64,000 nucleotides of DNA from Reichenbachiella faecimaris (GCF_900176375.1 NZ_FWYF01000005.1:1-64000), one strand, 5' to 3'; shown: positions 1 to 8,604, numbered from the stretch's first letter. Numbers and translations: made by a program. Notes: a model not told the origin generated them from the sequence alone.

Positions 1-3000
1 GTATTGTCGATTTCGATAGCGTGATTGGAAGACTCACCTGTGTAAAGGTCATCGGAAATACTCTCTGGGGAAACGGAAATAACAGGAGGTTCAACAGCAT
101 TGCCAGTCAGCGCTACAATAAGCTCGGGATCTCCCGCATCATTGCTCAAAATGGTGAGTTGTTCACTATGTGTACCTACAGATTCTGGAAGATATGTGAT
201 AGTCACTTCTATTGATTCTGATGGATCAAGGCTAAATGTTGTTAAATCTGTGGTGAATACTTCATTGCTCGAATTTATTGCAGTCACGTCCAGCTGATCG
301 GTGCCATTGTTACTGATATTGATGGTTAGATGGTTTTCTATGTTCACGTAGGCATCCACGAAATCAATTTCGTCAGTATCTAATTCAATGTTAGGTGCTC
401 CAGTAACTTCAAGCGTATATGGAATGTTAATGGAAGGATTTTCTGGGTCATTACTTTCTACAACAATATCTACAGTATAGGTACCTCCATAGAGGTCAGC
501 TGCATCAGCTACTACCACAATTTCTTGGGATTCACCAGCAGCAATGGAGCCACTTGAAATGTCAATATCCAACCAGGCTGGTGAGCCACCATATTGTACA
601 GCATTTGAAATGATCTTGGCTGCGTCGTCGTCATACGCATAGAAGTCATAGCCTACGTAAATGAAATTTCCATTATCAATTGCTTTGCTGAGAACCGCCA
701 CATAGGATCCATATTCAACAGCTACTATGGCATCTTCGTCTGTAGTACTGACAAGGAATGTTGCGTCTTGCGCAATGATCGTAGACTCAAGATCAAGAGT
801 GAGCGGATTCGTCGCATCTAAAACTGACATGCTTTCACCACTGATTATATCTTCTATAGACATTTCAATGAATTGACTAAAGATGAGATGAGCGCCAGTG
901 CCGGTCCCACATAGAACAATATTTCCACCTCCATTTACGAATGTTTCTAAAGCACTTGCCCATGCTGTGCCTAAGTTTTCATAAAAACTGGTTGATCCAC
1001 TTTCTTGTTCAGGTAATAAAAAGACGTCTTTATCAGCTAATAACGCTTCCAGTTCTGAAGCATCTGTAACATCAGTTTCGGTAATGGTATAGTCTTCATA
1101 ATACTGGCTTATGGCATTTAGGGTATTTGGGTATTCTGTAGACATATCTGCATAATACGTCCAAACAAGTATTTCTGTATTACCTGTCATGGAAGCCATT
1201 GTGGTCATGGGAATTGGGCCATTGCTGCGATTGCCCTGATTGTGTTCATCCTCGAAATAACTGTAGCCTGCAAATTGTTTGTTGGCTTTGTAGGTTGCTG
1301 TTTCACCATATTCACCTACACTCATTTGCCATGTCAAAGAGCTAGTTCCAGTATTTTCAATGGTCAGAGTTTGTTCAGAGGTTTCTCCACTGAACAAATC
1401 AGCTTCTAAGCTCTCTGGTGTGACAGATATGACAGGAGGTTCTACACCTGTCCCAGAAATACTAATTACAGCATCTCCACCATTGCTTGTAATAGTGGCT
1501 TCAGCGTTAATTTCGCCTAGTTCTGATGGAGTAAATCCAAATTCAAGTGTTGTTGATTCCAAACTACCAAGTGAAAGGGTGGTTTCCGAAGTGCTGAAAT
1601 CAGCATGATTAAATTCAATATTGTTGATGGTTAAAAGGCCATTTCCTTGATTTAAAATATCGACTTCAATAATTTGGGTATACCCTAATGGGACATCATT
1701 ATAGGCGATATCATCTGTTACAGAAAGCACAGGATCAGCACTGGGTACGCCTACAGCATTCCAGGCCTCGACCACACTTTCGTATTCAGTACTTTCTTCT
1801 CCATATAAATCAATCGCAGCTTGCTCTGCGCCCGCTCTGGCGTCGATATATTGAGATGTAGAAGTTAGATAAGTGGTAAGATTTCTATAGGCAATTTGCT
1901 GTGCAGCCTCAAGTCCAATGGCAGAAACGTCATAGGTGTATCCTATATCATTGGTGCCTGTTCCTCCTTCAACTATTAAATAATACCAGAAATTTTGCAC
2001 GCCACTGTTGTAGTGTACACCACCATTATCCCCAGACCCACTGTACCATAGGTCACCAAGATAAGTATCAGGTTGGCCTTGATCATTTGGGTTGCTCATG
2101 GAACGAATCATGCTTGTTCCGTCTGTATAAATTTGATCGGCCAAATTCCAGCTTGCAGTTTCAGGAAAATTTTCAAATTCAATGGATTGTCCGAAAATAT
2201 CACTGAATGATTCGTTTAAAGCTCCCGACTCGTAGGAGTAGACCAATCCAGCACTATGCTCAGTGACTGCGTGGGCTATTTCGTGTCCCACTATGTCCAG
2301 AGAAACAAGGGCAGTAGCACTCACGCCATCTCCATCACCATAGGTCATTCTTGAGCCATCCCAAAAGGCATTAAAATAACCACTAGAATAGTGCACGTAA
2401 GAGTATATGCTGGCATCATCATCATCATAACTGTCTCTTCCGAAATTATTAAAAAAGTAATCATAAGTAGCAGCTGCCCCAAACTGCGCGCTTACACCTG
2501 CTTGGTTATCAGATTCGTTGACAAAATTGTCGTCTTCAGAAATCAAAACCGCAGAACTGTAATTGGTGCCATTCATTAAATCAAAAGTGTAAATGCCACC
2601 ACCTCTTGAATTGTCGGCTAGACCATAGGCAGAGCCATCTAAATCTAAGGTAAGATCAACTACCCCGTCGTACAATGATTGCCCTGTTCCAGAAGCTTCA
2701 GTGGTGTGAATTCTACTTATATCATTCACTACCTCACCACTATGAGCATCTACTTCTACAAGTCTTCTTGACAGTGGGACAGAGGCATAAATGTCAAATT
2801 GATAGACTAGTTTCTCGGACTCTTCATTTTTATAATTTTTGCTGCTTATTGCCAAGGTGCCTTTAGGATAAAAAGTTGCCTTTTGGTCTCTTTTTTCATT
2901 CTTAATGAATTTCTCAGAATCAGATGATTGCCACATGTACTGTGTAGCATTTACGTGCTTAAGTGCATTTTGTAAGGCTGTGGTCTCTGAAATGGCAGGT

Positions 3001-3422
3001 TGAGTAGATACACTGATTGATGATCGAATCTTTCCGTTTGCGGATATCAATTGATTGCCTTTTTGATGAACAATATATTGGCTGCCTAATACTTCAAGTC
3101 CCTCATAGGTTTCCTGCAGCCGTATATGCTGATATCCTAGCTTGTCTTTGAATGATTTTTTTTGAATTAATTGTTTATGGGTAGGCAATCCAAGAATCTT
3201 GTCAAATGAATCATTCGAATTTATTCTCGTTCCTTTTTCAAAACTTATTTTAACTGGCAGATCATTTTTGTCGAGTCTAACTTCAGTTGCATTTGCTATT
3301 CTTTTTTTTGCTGCTTGATTTTTTAGCACTTTTTGATTTTGTGCTAAAACTGAAACAGGATCTAGTAAATAAAATAGGGAAAAGAGGAGTGCTAAGGCTG
3401 GTTTTGCAAAAAGCTTGAACAT
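1..3422 (-). CDS. Secreted M4 (thermolysin-like) metalloprotease, C-terminus beyond the window
   Basis: This reading frame starts at an ATG on the minus strand and stays open to the left edge, so at least 1140 residues are encoded and the end is missing. A signal peptide (residues about 1-22, ending in LAQ) is followed by an FTP/PepSY-like propeptide and the M4 catalytic domain. The zinc site is visible: HEIAH at 380-384, the third ligand Glu404 in GALNESFSD, 20 residues after the second His as in thermolysin, and the catalytic His470 in GGVHYNSG. Downstream come Ig-like modules beginning PPVISV, interrupted by a Rossmann-like segment around residues 740-940. Family knowledge predicts a zymogen that is exported and self-processed; a T9SS sorting domain would be expected at the missing end. 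Part of the gene (residues about 449-499) is copied at 4001-4154. Confidence 0.92.
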   Translation of the reverse strand, partial: MFKLFAKPALALLFSLFYLLDPVSVLAQNQKVLKNQAAKKRIANATEVRLDKNDLPVKISFEKGTRINSNDSFDKILGLPTHKQLIQKKSFKDKLGYQHIRLQETYEGLEVLGSQYIVHQKGNQLISANGKIRSSISVSTQPAISETTALQNALKHVNATQYMWQSSDSEKFIKNEKRDQKATFYPKGTLAISSKNYKNEESEKLVYQFDIYASVPLSRRLVEVDAHSGEVVNDISRIHTTEASGTGQSLYDGVVDLTLDLDGSAYGLADNSRGGGIYTFDLMNGTNYSSAVLISEDDNFVNESDNQAGVSAQFGAAATYDYFFNNFGRDSYDDDDASIYSYVHYSSGYFNAFWDGSRMTYGDGDGVSATALVSLDIVGHEIAHAVTEHSAGLVYSYESGALNESFSDIFGQSIEFENFPETASWNLADQIYTDGTSMIRSMSNPNDQGQPDTYLGDLWYSGSGDNGGVHYNSGVQNFWYYLIVEGGTGTNDIGYTYDVSAIGLEAAQQIAYRNLTTYLTSTSQYIDARAGAEQAAIDLYGEESTEYESVVEAWNAVGVPSADPVLSVTDDIAYNDVPLGYTQIIEVDILNQGNGLLTINNIEFNHADFSTSETTLSLGSLESTTLEFGFTPSELGEINAEATITSNGGDAVISISGTGVEPPVISVTPESLEADLFSGETSEQTLTIENTGTSSLTWQMSVGEYGETATYKANKQFAGYSYFEDEHNQGNRSNGPIPMTTMASMTGNTEILVWTYYADMSTEYPNTLNAISQYYEDYTITETDVTDASELEALLADKDVFLLPEQESGSTSFYENLGTAWASALETFVNGGGNIVLCGTGTGAHLIFSQFIEMSIEDIISGESMSVLDATNPLTLDLESTIIAQDATFLVSTTDEDAIVAVEYGSYVAVLSKAIDNGNFIYVGYDFYAYDDDAAKIISNAVQYGGSPAWLDIDISSGSIAAGESQEIVVVADAADLYGGTYTVDIVVESNDPENPSINIPYTLEVTGAPNIELDTDEIDFVDAYVNIENHLTINISNNGTDQLDVTAINSSNEVFTTDLTTFSLDPSESIEVTITYLPESVGTHSEQLTILSNDAGDPELIVALTGNAVEPPVISVSPESISDDLYTGESSNHAIEIDN
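1925..2078. repeat. Direct repeat copy A, inside the M4 protease gene
   Basis: This 154-bp block inside the protease gene recurs in the same orientation 2076 bp away at 4001-4154. I count 150 identical positions; the differences are at 1947, 2055, 2071 and 2072. It encodes the catalytic-His segment of the protease. This copy lies in the intact frame and is presumably the source. Confidence 0.95.
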
Positions 3423-3755
3423 ATAGTGTATCAAAAAAAAGTTTGTTTCTCTGCTGCAAATATTAACTCAGTAAAAATGTAAAAATTTAACTCGTTAATA
3501 TGCCGACAAAATAAGTGATTTATTTGATATATAATTCCCTATTTAGGAGAAAACATAGAAAAGAATTAGTTTCCCAAGCTATTGGTTAATCAAATGTACG
3601 AGTGGTTTTTTCTGGAAATAGATGCTCTGAAAACTAACAGTTGATGGTTGTTTGATCATCCCCCAATGTATAGGACAGGTTTAGCTCTGATTTAAGTTCT
3701 GCAATAGTGTTGAATATTTCTTTCATTAACAATAAAACCAAAAATGAACAGTTCA
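3423..3755. other. Intergenic region with a probable IS3-type element end
   Basis: No gene could be supported here. The part next to the protease start is AT-rich and should hold its promoter. Around 3653-3685 the sequence CCCCCAATGTATAGGACAG resembles the terminal sequence that follows the transposase gene in IS3/IS150-type elements; it lies about 100 bp beyond the transposase stop, where an element end is expected. That reading is inference from general form, not from a match to a named element. Confidence 0.45.
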
Positions 3756-4000
3756 TCAGGCGGCCTGTTTTTGGGAGTGATAATATAGCTGGTGAGGTAT
3801 CTGATCCTCTATGCCAGTATGCCTTCTTTCCATGTTGTAGTAGTTAAAGTATTCTGCCAAGAGTAGGTAGAGATTCGTGCCGTCCTTTGGTGGGTTTAAG
3901 TACAGTTTTTCGTACTTGACACTTCTCCACAACCGCTCGATAAAAGCATTATCAATAGCTCTTCCTTTTCCATCCATACTCAACTTTATGCCTTGTGATA
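3655..4000 (-). mobile_element. IS3-family insertion sequence remnant (3' end only)
   Basis: The block contains the last quarter of an IS3-type OrfB transposase and its downstream non-coding end. The 5' two thirds of the element, including orfA, the frameshift region and the first two catalytic aspartates, are absent: the sequence switches abruptly at 4000/4001 to a copy of the neighbouring protease gene. No second terminal repeat or target duplication was found, so the element cannot move by itself. Confidence 0.7.
3756..4000 (-). pseudogene. IS3-family transposase OrfB, C-terminal fragment
   Basis: The frame encodes about 80 residues of the end of an rve-type integrase core. Visible hallmarks are SMDGKGRAIDNAFIERLWRS, which carries the third acidic residue (Glu in FIER) of the DDE triad, then YFNYYNMERRH and the usual P-H/P-A end motif, before a TGA stop. 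The two catalytic Asp residues are missing, so it must be inactive. The open frame continues upstream into protease-derived sequence (MQNFWYY), giving a chimeric 106-residue frame at 3756-4076 with no recognisable start of its own. It is a fusion relic rather than a functional gene. Confidence 0.85.
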
Positions 4001-4154
4001 AAACGTCATAGGTGTATCCTATGTCATTGGTGCCTGTTCCTCCTTCAACTATTAAATAATACCAGAAATTTTGCACGCCACTGTTGTAGTGTACACCACC
4101 ATTATCCCCAGACCCACTGTACCATAGGTCTCCAAGATAAGTATCAATTTGGCC
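4001..4154. repeat. Direct repeat copy B, displaced fragment of the M4 protease gene
   Basis: This block is a 150/154 match to 1925-2078. It encodes the protease segment around the catalytic His in the same strand and frame, but has the IS3 transposase tail on one side and a LuxR-type fragment on the other. The low divergence indicates a recent copy or continuing gene conversion. Confidence 0.93.
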
Positions 4155-4418
4155 ATTCTCAATTCAAGTAAAGAATACGAGACGATTCAATATGATAAAA
4201 AGAATGTGGAGCGACTCAAAACATTGACCAAAAGAGAACAAGAAATATTGTTTGTGTTTGCATTCGGAAAGTTGAGCAAAGAAACAGGCGATGTATTAAA
4301 CATAGCTACTTCGACAGTGGAAAAACATAAGCAAAATATCAAGGAAAAGCTCAATCTCAAGACCATAGGTGAACTTGTCAATTTTGCACTATCAACTAAG
4401 ACGATCAGTATGGATTAG
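4155..4418 (+). pseudogene. LuxR/NarL-type DNA-binding domain, N-terminally truncated remnant
   Basis: The frame encodes about 87 residues with a GerE-type helix-turn-helix: LTKREQEIL starts the domain, TGDVLNIATSTVEKHKQNI is the recognition region, and LNLKTIGELVNFA the last helix. This is the C-terminal output domain of NarL/LuxR-type regulators. Nothing resembling a receiver or sensor domain lies upstream: the frame starts exactly where the protease-derived repeat ends, and the only start available there is a TTG at 4149 inside the repeat. It is most simply the surviving end of a regulator cut by the rearrangement. A small free-standing HTH protein made from the TTG cannot be excluded. Confidence 0.7.
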
Positions 4419-4585
4419 TTGAGAGTTTGATTAGAAAAGTAGTTGTCCCTGAAATCTATCCGACCATAAAATTGAATTTCAGTAGGTCGTAATTGGTTGA
4501 TTGTATAGGTGCACCAGTATGAGCTTGAAGTAAGGGATAATTCCTTTGTAGCTGTTTATAAAGCTCATACAAGCAGATACAATCT

Positions 4586-5050
4586 ATGCAGTTATATAAA
4601 ATACTAGGCGTGATAGTAATTTCCGCAATTATTATGTCATGTGATGATAGCTCAGATTCCAAAGAAATGGAAGATGAAATAGATGATCTAATATTAGCAG
4701 AAGGAAATTATAGAGGATCATGGACTTCTGAAACGGAATCTGCCTCATTCAATGGGTTGGCAATTAGTGCCAGAATTACAAAAACAAGCAACAATTCTTT
4801 CTCTGGAGAGTTTTTTATTAGTTCTAATTACACCTCATGCTGTGGAAGTGGTGATAATGATGGTACAATTGTATTTAAAGTAGCGGAGGAGAAAATAAAT
4901 GACTTCGCCTGGTATGATATTATTCCTAGCTGCAATGGTCTATTTGAAGGTGCTGGTGAAATCACATCTTATAATAAATTTAGAATAGAATTTACGGGCT
5001 CAGATTGTGATGGCGACCATGTAGGTTGGCTTACCTTAAGTCATATATAG
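4586..5050 (+). CDS. Putative lipoprotein of unknown function
   Basis: This 154-residue protein has a lipoprotein signal: a hydrophobic stretch at residues 6-17 followed by the lipobox IIMSC, with Cys at about 19. The next residues are acidic (DDSSDSKEMEDE), which fits export to the outer membrane in Bacteroidota. The mature part is rich in Gly, Ser and beta-strand patterns and contains several Cys (CCGSGDNDG, SCNGL, SDCDGD) that could form disulfides. I recognise no family. The gene stands alone between the rearranged IS locus and a convergent membrane-protein gene. Confidence 0.7.
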   Translation: MQLYKILGVIVISAIIMSCDDSSDSKEMEDEIDDLILAEGNYRGSWTSETESASFNGLAISARITKTSNNSFSGEFFISSNYTSCCGSGDNDGTIVFKVAEEKINDFAWYDIIPSCNGLFEGAGEITSYNKFRIEFTGSDCDGDHVGWLTLSHI

Positions 5051-5068
5051 AGATTTGATTGAGCTTTG

Positions 5069-5566
5069 TTACAAGTTTTCTCTTCTAAAGTTTATCCCTT
5101 GAATAATGACGGCAATAGCATAAGCAAATAGCAAGTAACCAAGGTAATTTTGGGAGATCTCAAAAAATTGACAATTACAAATTTCTGAAATGGGACTAGT
5201 CTTTCTGATAAAGGCGGAAAAACTGAACTCCAATGCCTGAGTGAAGGGCAATTCAGTCACTTGATTGATAGTACCAAAATAGACCGCACCAAACAAAAAA
5301 ATACTGGTCAGTGGGCTGGCGACACCCCATAAAATCAAACCTGGTAATCGAATGTACTTGCTACTGGAGGCTTTTGCCATGTTGAGTAGCATCCAAATGA
5401 TGATGAATACAGCTAGTACGAAGCAAATCCAAATGACTGAATGGATATAAAAGAATCGTGGATAGACCTGGCTAATAAAAATAACAGCCAGAGGAACAGA
5501 TATGCCAATCGCTAAATTAAGTATGGTGTACTTCTGTAAGAGTTTCTTTTGATTTGAATTAGGCAA
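5069..5566 (-). CDS. Predicted integral membrane protein, unknown function
   Basis: The 165-residue product has four hydrophobic segments (about 17-33, 42-60, 76-95 and 143-158), so it should be an inner-membrane protein with short loops. A loop of about 45 residues between the third and fourth segments carries CNC. No catalytic motif is visible and I do not recognise the family. It converges on the lipoprotein gene 4586-5050 with an 18-bp gap and diverges from the S4 protein gene at 5700. An ATG followed by a basic N-terminus (PNSNQKK) supports the chosen start. Confidence 0.6.
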   Translation of the reverse strand: MPNSNQKKLLQKYTILNLAIGISVPLAVIFISQVYPRFFYIHSVIWICFVLAVFIIIWMLLNMAKASSSKYIRLPGLILWGVASPLTSIFLFGAVYFGTINQVTELPFTQALEFSFSAFIRKTSPISEICNCQFFEISQNYLGYLLFAYAIAVIIQGINFRRENL

Positions 5567-5678
5567 TTTGTCTGGTAGTGAAAGTGATGACTAAGTCGAC
5601 ACAGTTCTAAGATAAGAAAATATCTGAATACAACTATGGAATTAGACTGGGTATGCACCATTGTCGATTCTAAAATGA

Positions 5679-5686
5679 TACTTTTG
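5679..5686 (+). promoter_or_regulatory. Putative -7 element for the S4/DUF3817 gene pair
   Basis: TACTTTTG fits the Bacteroidota -7 consensus TAnnTTTG and lies 13 bp before the ATG at 5700, with a TTG at 5661-5663 as a possible -33 element. The match is short and could arise by chance. Confidence 0.4.
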
Positions 5687-5699
5687 CAGCTCAAAAGAA

Positions 5700-5918
5700 A
5701 TGAAAATGGAATCATTCAAATTACGATCAGACGAAGATTATATAGAGCTAAATAATTTGCTAAAGGCCTTTGGCTGGGTAGCTACAGGCGGCGAAGCCAA
5801 GATTAGAATCGACAATGGTGAGGTGAATGTGAATGATGAAGTAGAAACCCGCAGAAGAAAGAAAATAAAAGTAGGGGATGTGGTGACTTTTGAAGGGCAA
5901 ACAGGCAAAGTAGAATAA
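5700..5918 (+). CDS. S4-domain RNA-binding protein (YbcJ/YaaA type)
   Basis: This 72-residue protein is essentially one S4 domain. LNNLLKAFGWVATGGEAK is the first helical part and IDNGEVNVNDEVETRRRKK is the typical loop-strand signature, followed by the basic KIKVGDVV strand. Such stand-alone S4 proteins bind structured RNA, probably ribosomal. The length is normal for the family. The next gene starts one base after the stop, so the two are probably co-transcribed. Confidence 0.85.
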   Translation: MKMESFKLRSDEDYIELNNLLKAFGWVATGGEAKIRIDNGEVNVNDEVETRRRKKIKVGDVVTFEGQTGKVE

Positions 5919-5919
5919 A

Positions 5920-6228
5920 ATGGAACTGAAAACACCAATAGGCAGATTAAGATTATTAGCAATACTCGAAGGGATTAGTTACTTACTCTTCGCGATTACC
6001 ATGCCACTCAAATACATGATGGACATTCGCGAACCCAATTTTTATGTAGGTATGGCACATGGCTGGCTTTTTATTCTATATGGTATCTTTTGCCTTCAAA
6101 ATATTTATATACACAAGTGGGGAATGAAGACTTCAGCTTTTGCGTTGGTTGCTTCTTTGATTCCATTTGGAACCTTCTATGCAGATACTAAAATTTTCAA
6201 AAGCGTGGATAAAAAAGAGGTAGACTAA
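5920..6228 (+). CDS. DUF3817 membrane protein
   Basis: The 102-residue product has three hydrophobic segments and the DUF3817 pattern: RLRLLAILEGISYLLF at the start, then a short conserved MPLKYM, and a GMAHGWLFILY motif in the second membrane helix. The biochemical role of the family is unknown. It follows the S4 gene by one base, an arrangement that points to co-transcription. It converges on the dehydrogenase operon that ends at 6280. Confidence 0.85.
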   Translation: MELKTPIGRLRLLAILEGISYLLFAITMPLKYMMDIREPNFYVGMAHGWLFILYGIFCLQNIYIHKWGMKTSAFALVASLIPFGTFYADTKIFKSVDKKEVD

Positions 6229-6279
6229 ATCATTTTTGATCCAATCTACCTTGCTTCACTAATCCGTATTTTTTTAACC

Positions 6280-6882
6280 TTATACCTTCCTAAGTGCTGT
6301 ACCAGGATTCTGTTTCCAGTACATAGGTTTGGTGTCAGTTGTTGCAGGTACACAACCTTCATATTTGCCAGGGATAGGCAAATAGTTGAAACTGTTTTTT
6401 GCCACCAACTCTGAAGATAAATAAGCCCAAACAGACAATTGTTTAATCATGATATATGCTGGCCTTGTTTCAAAAGATTCACTCGTTTCCTGATTTGTGA
6501 AGGTGTAAATAGGGTTTTTATCCACATTCTTTTCTTCTTTCAATAAGTGGGCTTCTTTTTCTTTCAGTGTCAATGAATCGAAATCCATTTCCTTGTACTT
6601 AGCCAATGCTTCTAAGAATACTTGTTGCTCCTGACTAGTGTAAAAATCACTGACAATTCTGTTCATAAAAGCACCTACTTTGGCATCTTTAGCGCCTGGT
6701 GACTTTTCTGTATGTGGCAAGATCATCTCAGCTATTTCTTCTAGTAGCTGGATTTGGTCGTTGGATAATAGCCCCACTTGCTCCTCAGAGAAGGTACAAC
6801 CACTTAGAAGAAATGAATCCGCTCCTATGACTGTACCACCAACTATTAATCCCACAGATTTTAATATCTCACGTCTATTCAT
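6280..6882 (-). CDS. Gluconate 2-dehydrogenase subunit 3-type protein (small subunit of GMC dehydrogenase)
   Basis: The 200-residue product begins with a twin-arginine-like signal (MNRREILKSVG followed by a hydrophobic stretch and SGC near residue 29), so it is exported folded and possibly lipidated. The rest matches the gluconate 2-dehydrogenase subunit 3 family: a helical protein with LLEEIAEMILPHTEKSPGAK near residues 46-65. In characterised sugar dehydrogenases this subunit is needed for secretion and maturation of the catalytic GMC subunit, which has no Tat signal of its own. Its gene lies 3 bp downstream of that subunit, which supports one complex. It is the last gene of the minus-strand operon starting at 9949. 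Confidence 0.88.
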   Translation of the reverse strand: MNRREILKSVGLIVGGTVIGADSFLLSGCTFSEEQVGLLSNDQIQLLEEIAEMILPHTEKSPGAKDAKVGAFMNRIVSDFYTSQEQQVFLEALAKYKEMDFDSLTLKEKEAHLLKEEKNVDKNPIYTFTNQETSESFETRPAYIMIKQLSVWAYLSSELVAKNSFNYLPIPGKYEGCVPATTDTKPMYWKQNPGTALRKV

Positions 6883-6885
6883 GGC

Positions 6886-8604
6886 TTATAGGTTTCCTTT
6901 TTTCAATTCATCTACTGCATAATTGGCTGCCCGTGCCGTGATTGCCATATAAGTCAAGGATGGATTCTGACAGGCAGAAGAAGTCATACAAGCGCCATCA
7001 CCTACAAATACATTCTTAGCATGGTGCACTTGGTTGTATTTATTGAGTATAGAGTCTTTTGGACTATGCCCCATTCGCGCAGTGCCCATTTCATGAATGC
7101 CCAGACCTACGTTCCATTCTGGGTTTTTGAATGCTTGAATGTCTTTAGCGCCAATAGCTTCGAGCATTTCTGAAGCACTATTCAAGGCATCGTCTAGCAT
7201 AACATCTTCATTCTTTTTGAATTCTGCGTCTACCTCAATGAGTGGTACACCCCAGTCATCTGTCTGATCTGTATTCAAAGTTATTCTGTTTTCTTCGTAG
7301 GGCAGTTGCTCGCCCATGGGGCCAAATCTGACGCTCCAAGAGCCAAATTCAGTCAATTTATCCTTGAAGTCGGCTCCAAATTTTGGATCTTCTGATTTTA
7401 GATTTCCTGCACCCTTTCCAGCGCTCAATTGATAGGCATATCCCCTGAGAAAATCTGATTGCTTGTCTTTCTTGAAGTTTCTAAACCTTGGCATGTATAA
7501 CCCAGTGGGTCTATGCCCACTGTAGTAGGTGTCTTCATAGCCTTCAATTCTGCCAGATACATTTCCTCTGAAGTCATGATCCATCAGGTAGCGACCCAGG
7601 ATGTCATTTTCATTGCCCAGTCCTTCCTGGAATCTGTTAGATTTAGAATTGAGCATGATGGCTGTGGTGTTCACAGTACCTGCATTTAAGAAAATCACAC
7701 GACTGAAGTATTCAGTCACTTCTTTAGTGTTGGCATCAATGACACGCACGCCTGTGGCTTTTTCTTTTGCATCATCATAGATGATGGAATGTACCACTGA
7801 GTGTGGACGCAAGGTCATAAATCCAGTCTTCTTAGCCGCAGGAAGCGTGGAACTATTAGAACTGTAATACCCACCAAAAGGGCAGCCTCTCGCGCATCTG
7901 TTCCTGGCCATGCAGGGCCCTCTTTCATTGTGACGTTGTGTAATGTTAGCTGATCGCCCTATGACCACGTTTCTAAAAGGGTAGGTGCCTTCGATTGTTT
8001 TTTTAATGTCTTTCTCTACACAATTCATATCAAATGGAGCTAGAAATTCCCCGTCAGGGATTTGATCCAGCCCATCTCTATTGCCACTGATACCAATGAA
8101 CTTTTCCACATAGCTGTACCAGGGCGCTAAATCTGCATAACGTATGGGCCAGTCTATGCCATGACCGTCTTTAGCATTAGCCTCAAAGTCTAAGTCACTC
8201 CATCTCTGGACTTGTCTCGCCCACATGAGCGACTTGCCACCTACCTGATAGCCTCTGATCCAGTCAAAAGGTTTGATTTGAATGTATGGGTGTTCTTTGT
8301 CCTTGACGAAGTGGTGCTCATGTTCTTTGGTAAAAGCATAACACTTTCCAACCACTGGATTTTCTGCAATCACTTTTGGATCCATGGCCATGCCGTGTGG
8401 ATCTGTCCAGGGTTCCATGCTGGCCGTAGGGTAGTCGCCATGTTCGATATTTCTTCCCCGTTCCAAAACGAGGGTGTTAAATCCCTTTTCGGTAAATTCT
8501 TTGGCTGCCCAGCCACCACTCATACCAGAACCAACCACAATGGCGTCAAAATGATTGGCCTTGTTTGAGTTGATATTGAAGGCACTATTATTTTCTTGGA
8601 TCAT
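6886..8604 (-). CDS. GMC-family FAD-dependent sugar/glycoside dehydrogenase, catalytic subunit
   Basis: The 572-residue protein has the FAD-binding motif VGSGMSGGWAAKEF at residues 23-36, a GMC core and the C-terminal active-site region with HEMGTARMG and QNPSLTYMA. Three cysteines, Cys231, Cys237 and Cys241 (C-x5-C-x3-C in the RGPCMARNRCARGCPFGG region), match the spacing of the Cys motif that carries a [3Fe-4S] cluster in bacterial FAD-glucose dehydrogenases. It probably oxidises a sugar hydroxyl in the periplasm, passing electrons to the cytochrome c encoded at 9593-9949, and uses the small subunit (6280-6882) for Tat export. Glycoside 3-dehydrogenase activity is inferred from gene context. 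The substrate is not determinable. Confidence 0.88.
   Translation of the reverse strand: MIQENNSAFNINSNKANHFDAIVVGSGMSGGWAAKEFTEKGFNTLVLERGRNIEHGDYPTASMEPWTDPHGMAMDPKVIAENPVVGKCYAFTKEHEHHFVKDKEHPYIQIKPFDWIRGYQVGGKSLMWARQVQRWSDLDFEANAKDGHGIDWPIRYADLAPWYSYVEKFIGISGNRDGLDQIPDGEFLAPFDMNCVEKDIKKTIEGTYPFRNVVIGRSANITQRHNERGPCMARNRCARGCPFGGYYSSNSSTLPAAKKTGFMTLRPHSVVHSIIYDDAKEKATGVRVIDANTKEVTEYFSRVIFLNAGTVNTTAIMLNSKSNRFQEGLGNENDILGRYLMDHDFRGNVSGRIEGYEDTYYSGHRPTGLYMPRFRNFKKDKQSDFLRGYAYQLSAGKGAGNLKSEDPKFGADFKDKLTEFGSWSVRFGPMGEQLPYEENRITLNTDQTDDWGVPLIEVDAEFKKNEDVMLDDALNSASEMLEAIGAKDIQAFKNPEWNVGLGIHEMGTARMGHSPKDSILNKYNQVHHAKNVFVGDGACMTSSACQNPSLTYMAITARAANYAVDELKKGNL

Noticed and set aside
1360-2866. Several plus-strand frames of 60-100 codons inside the protease gene
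   Set aside because: They are antisense shadows of the M4 protease frame, which is continuous with all its motifs in the right order.
3756-4076. Chimeric frame MQNFWYY...QKQAA as a functional 106-residue protein
   Set aside because: Its first 25 residues are a copied piece of the M4 protease and the rest is a transposase end without the first two catalytic residues; no start signal is seen.
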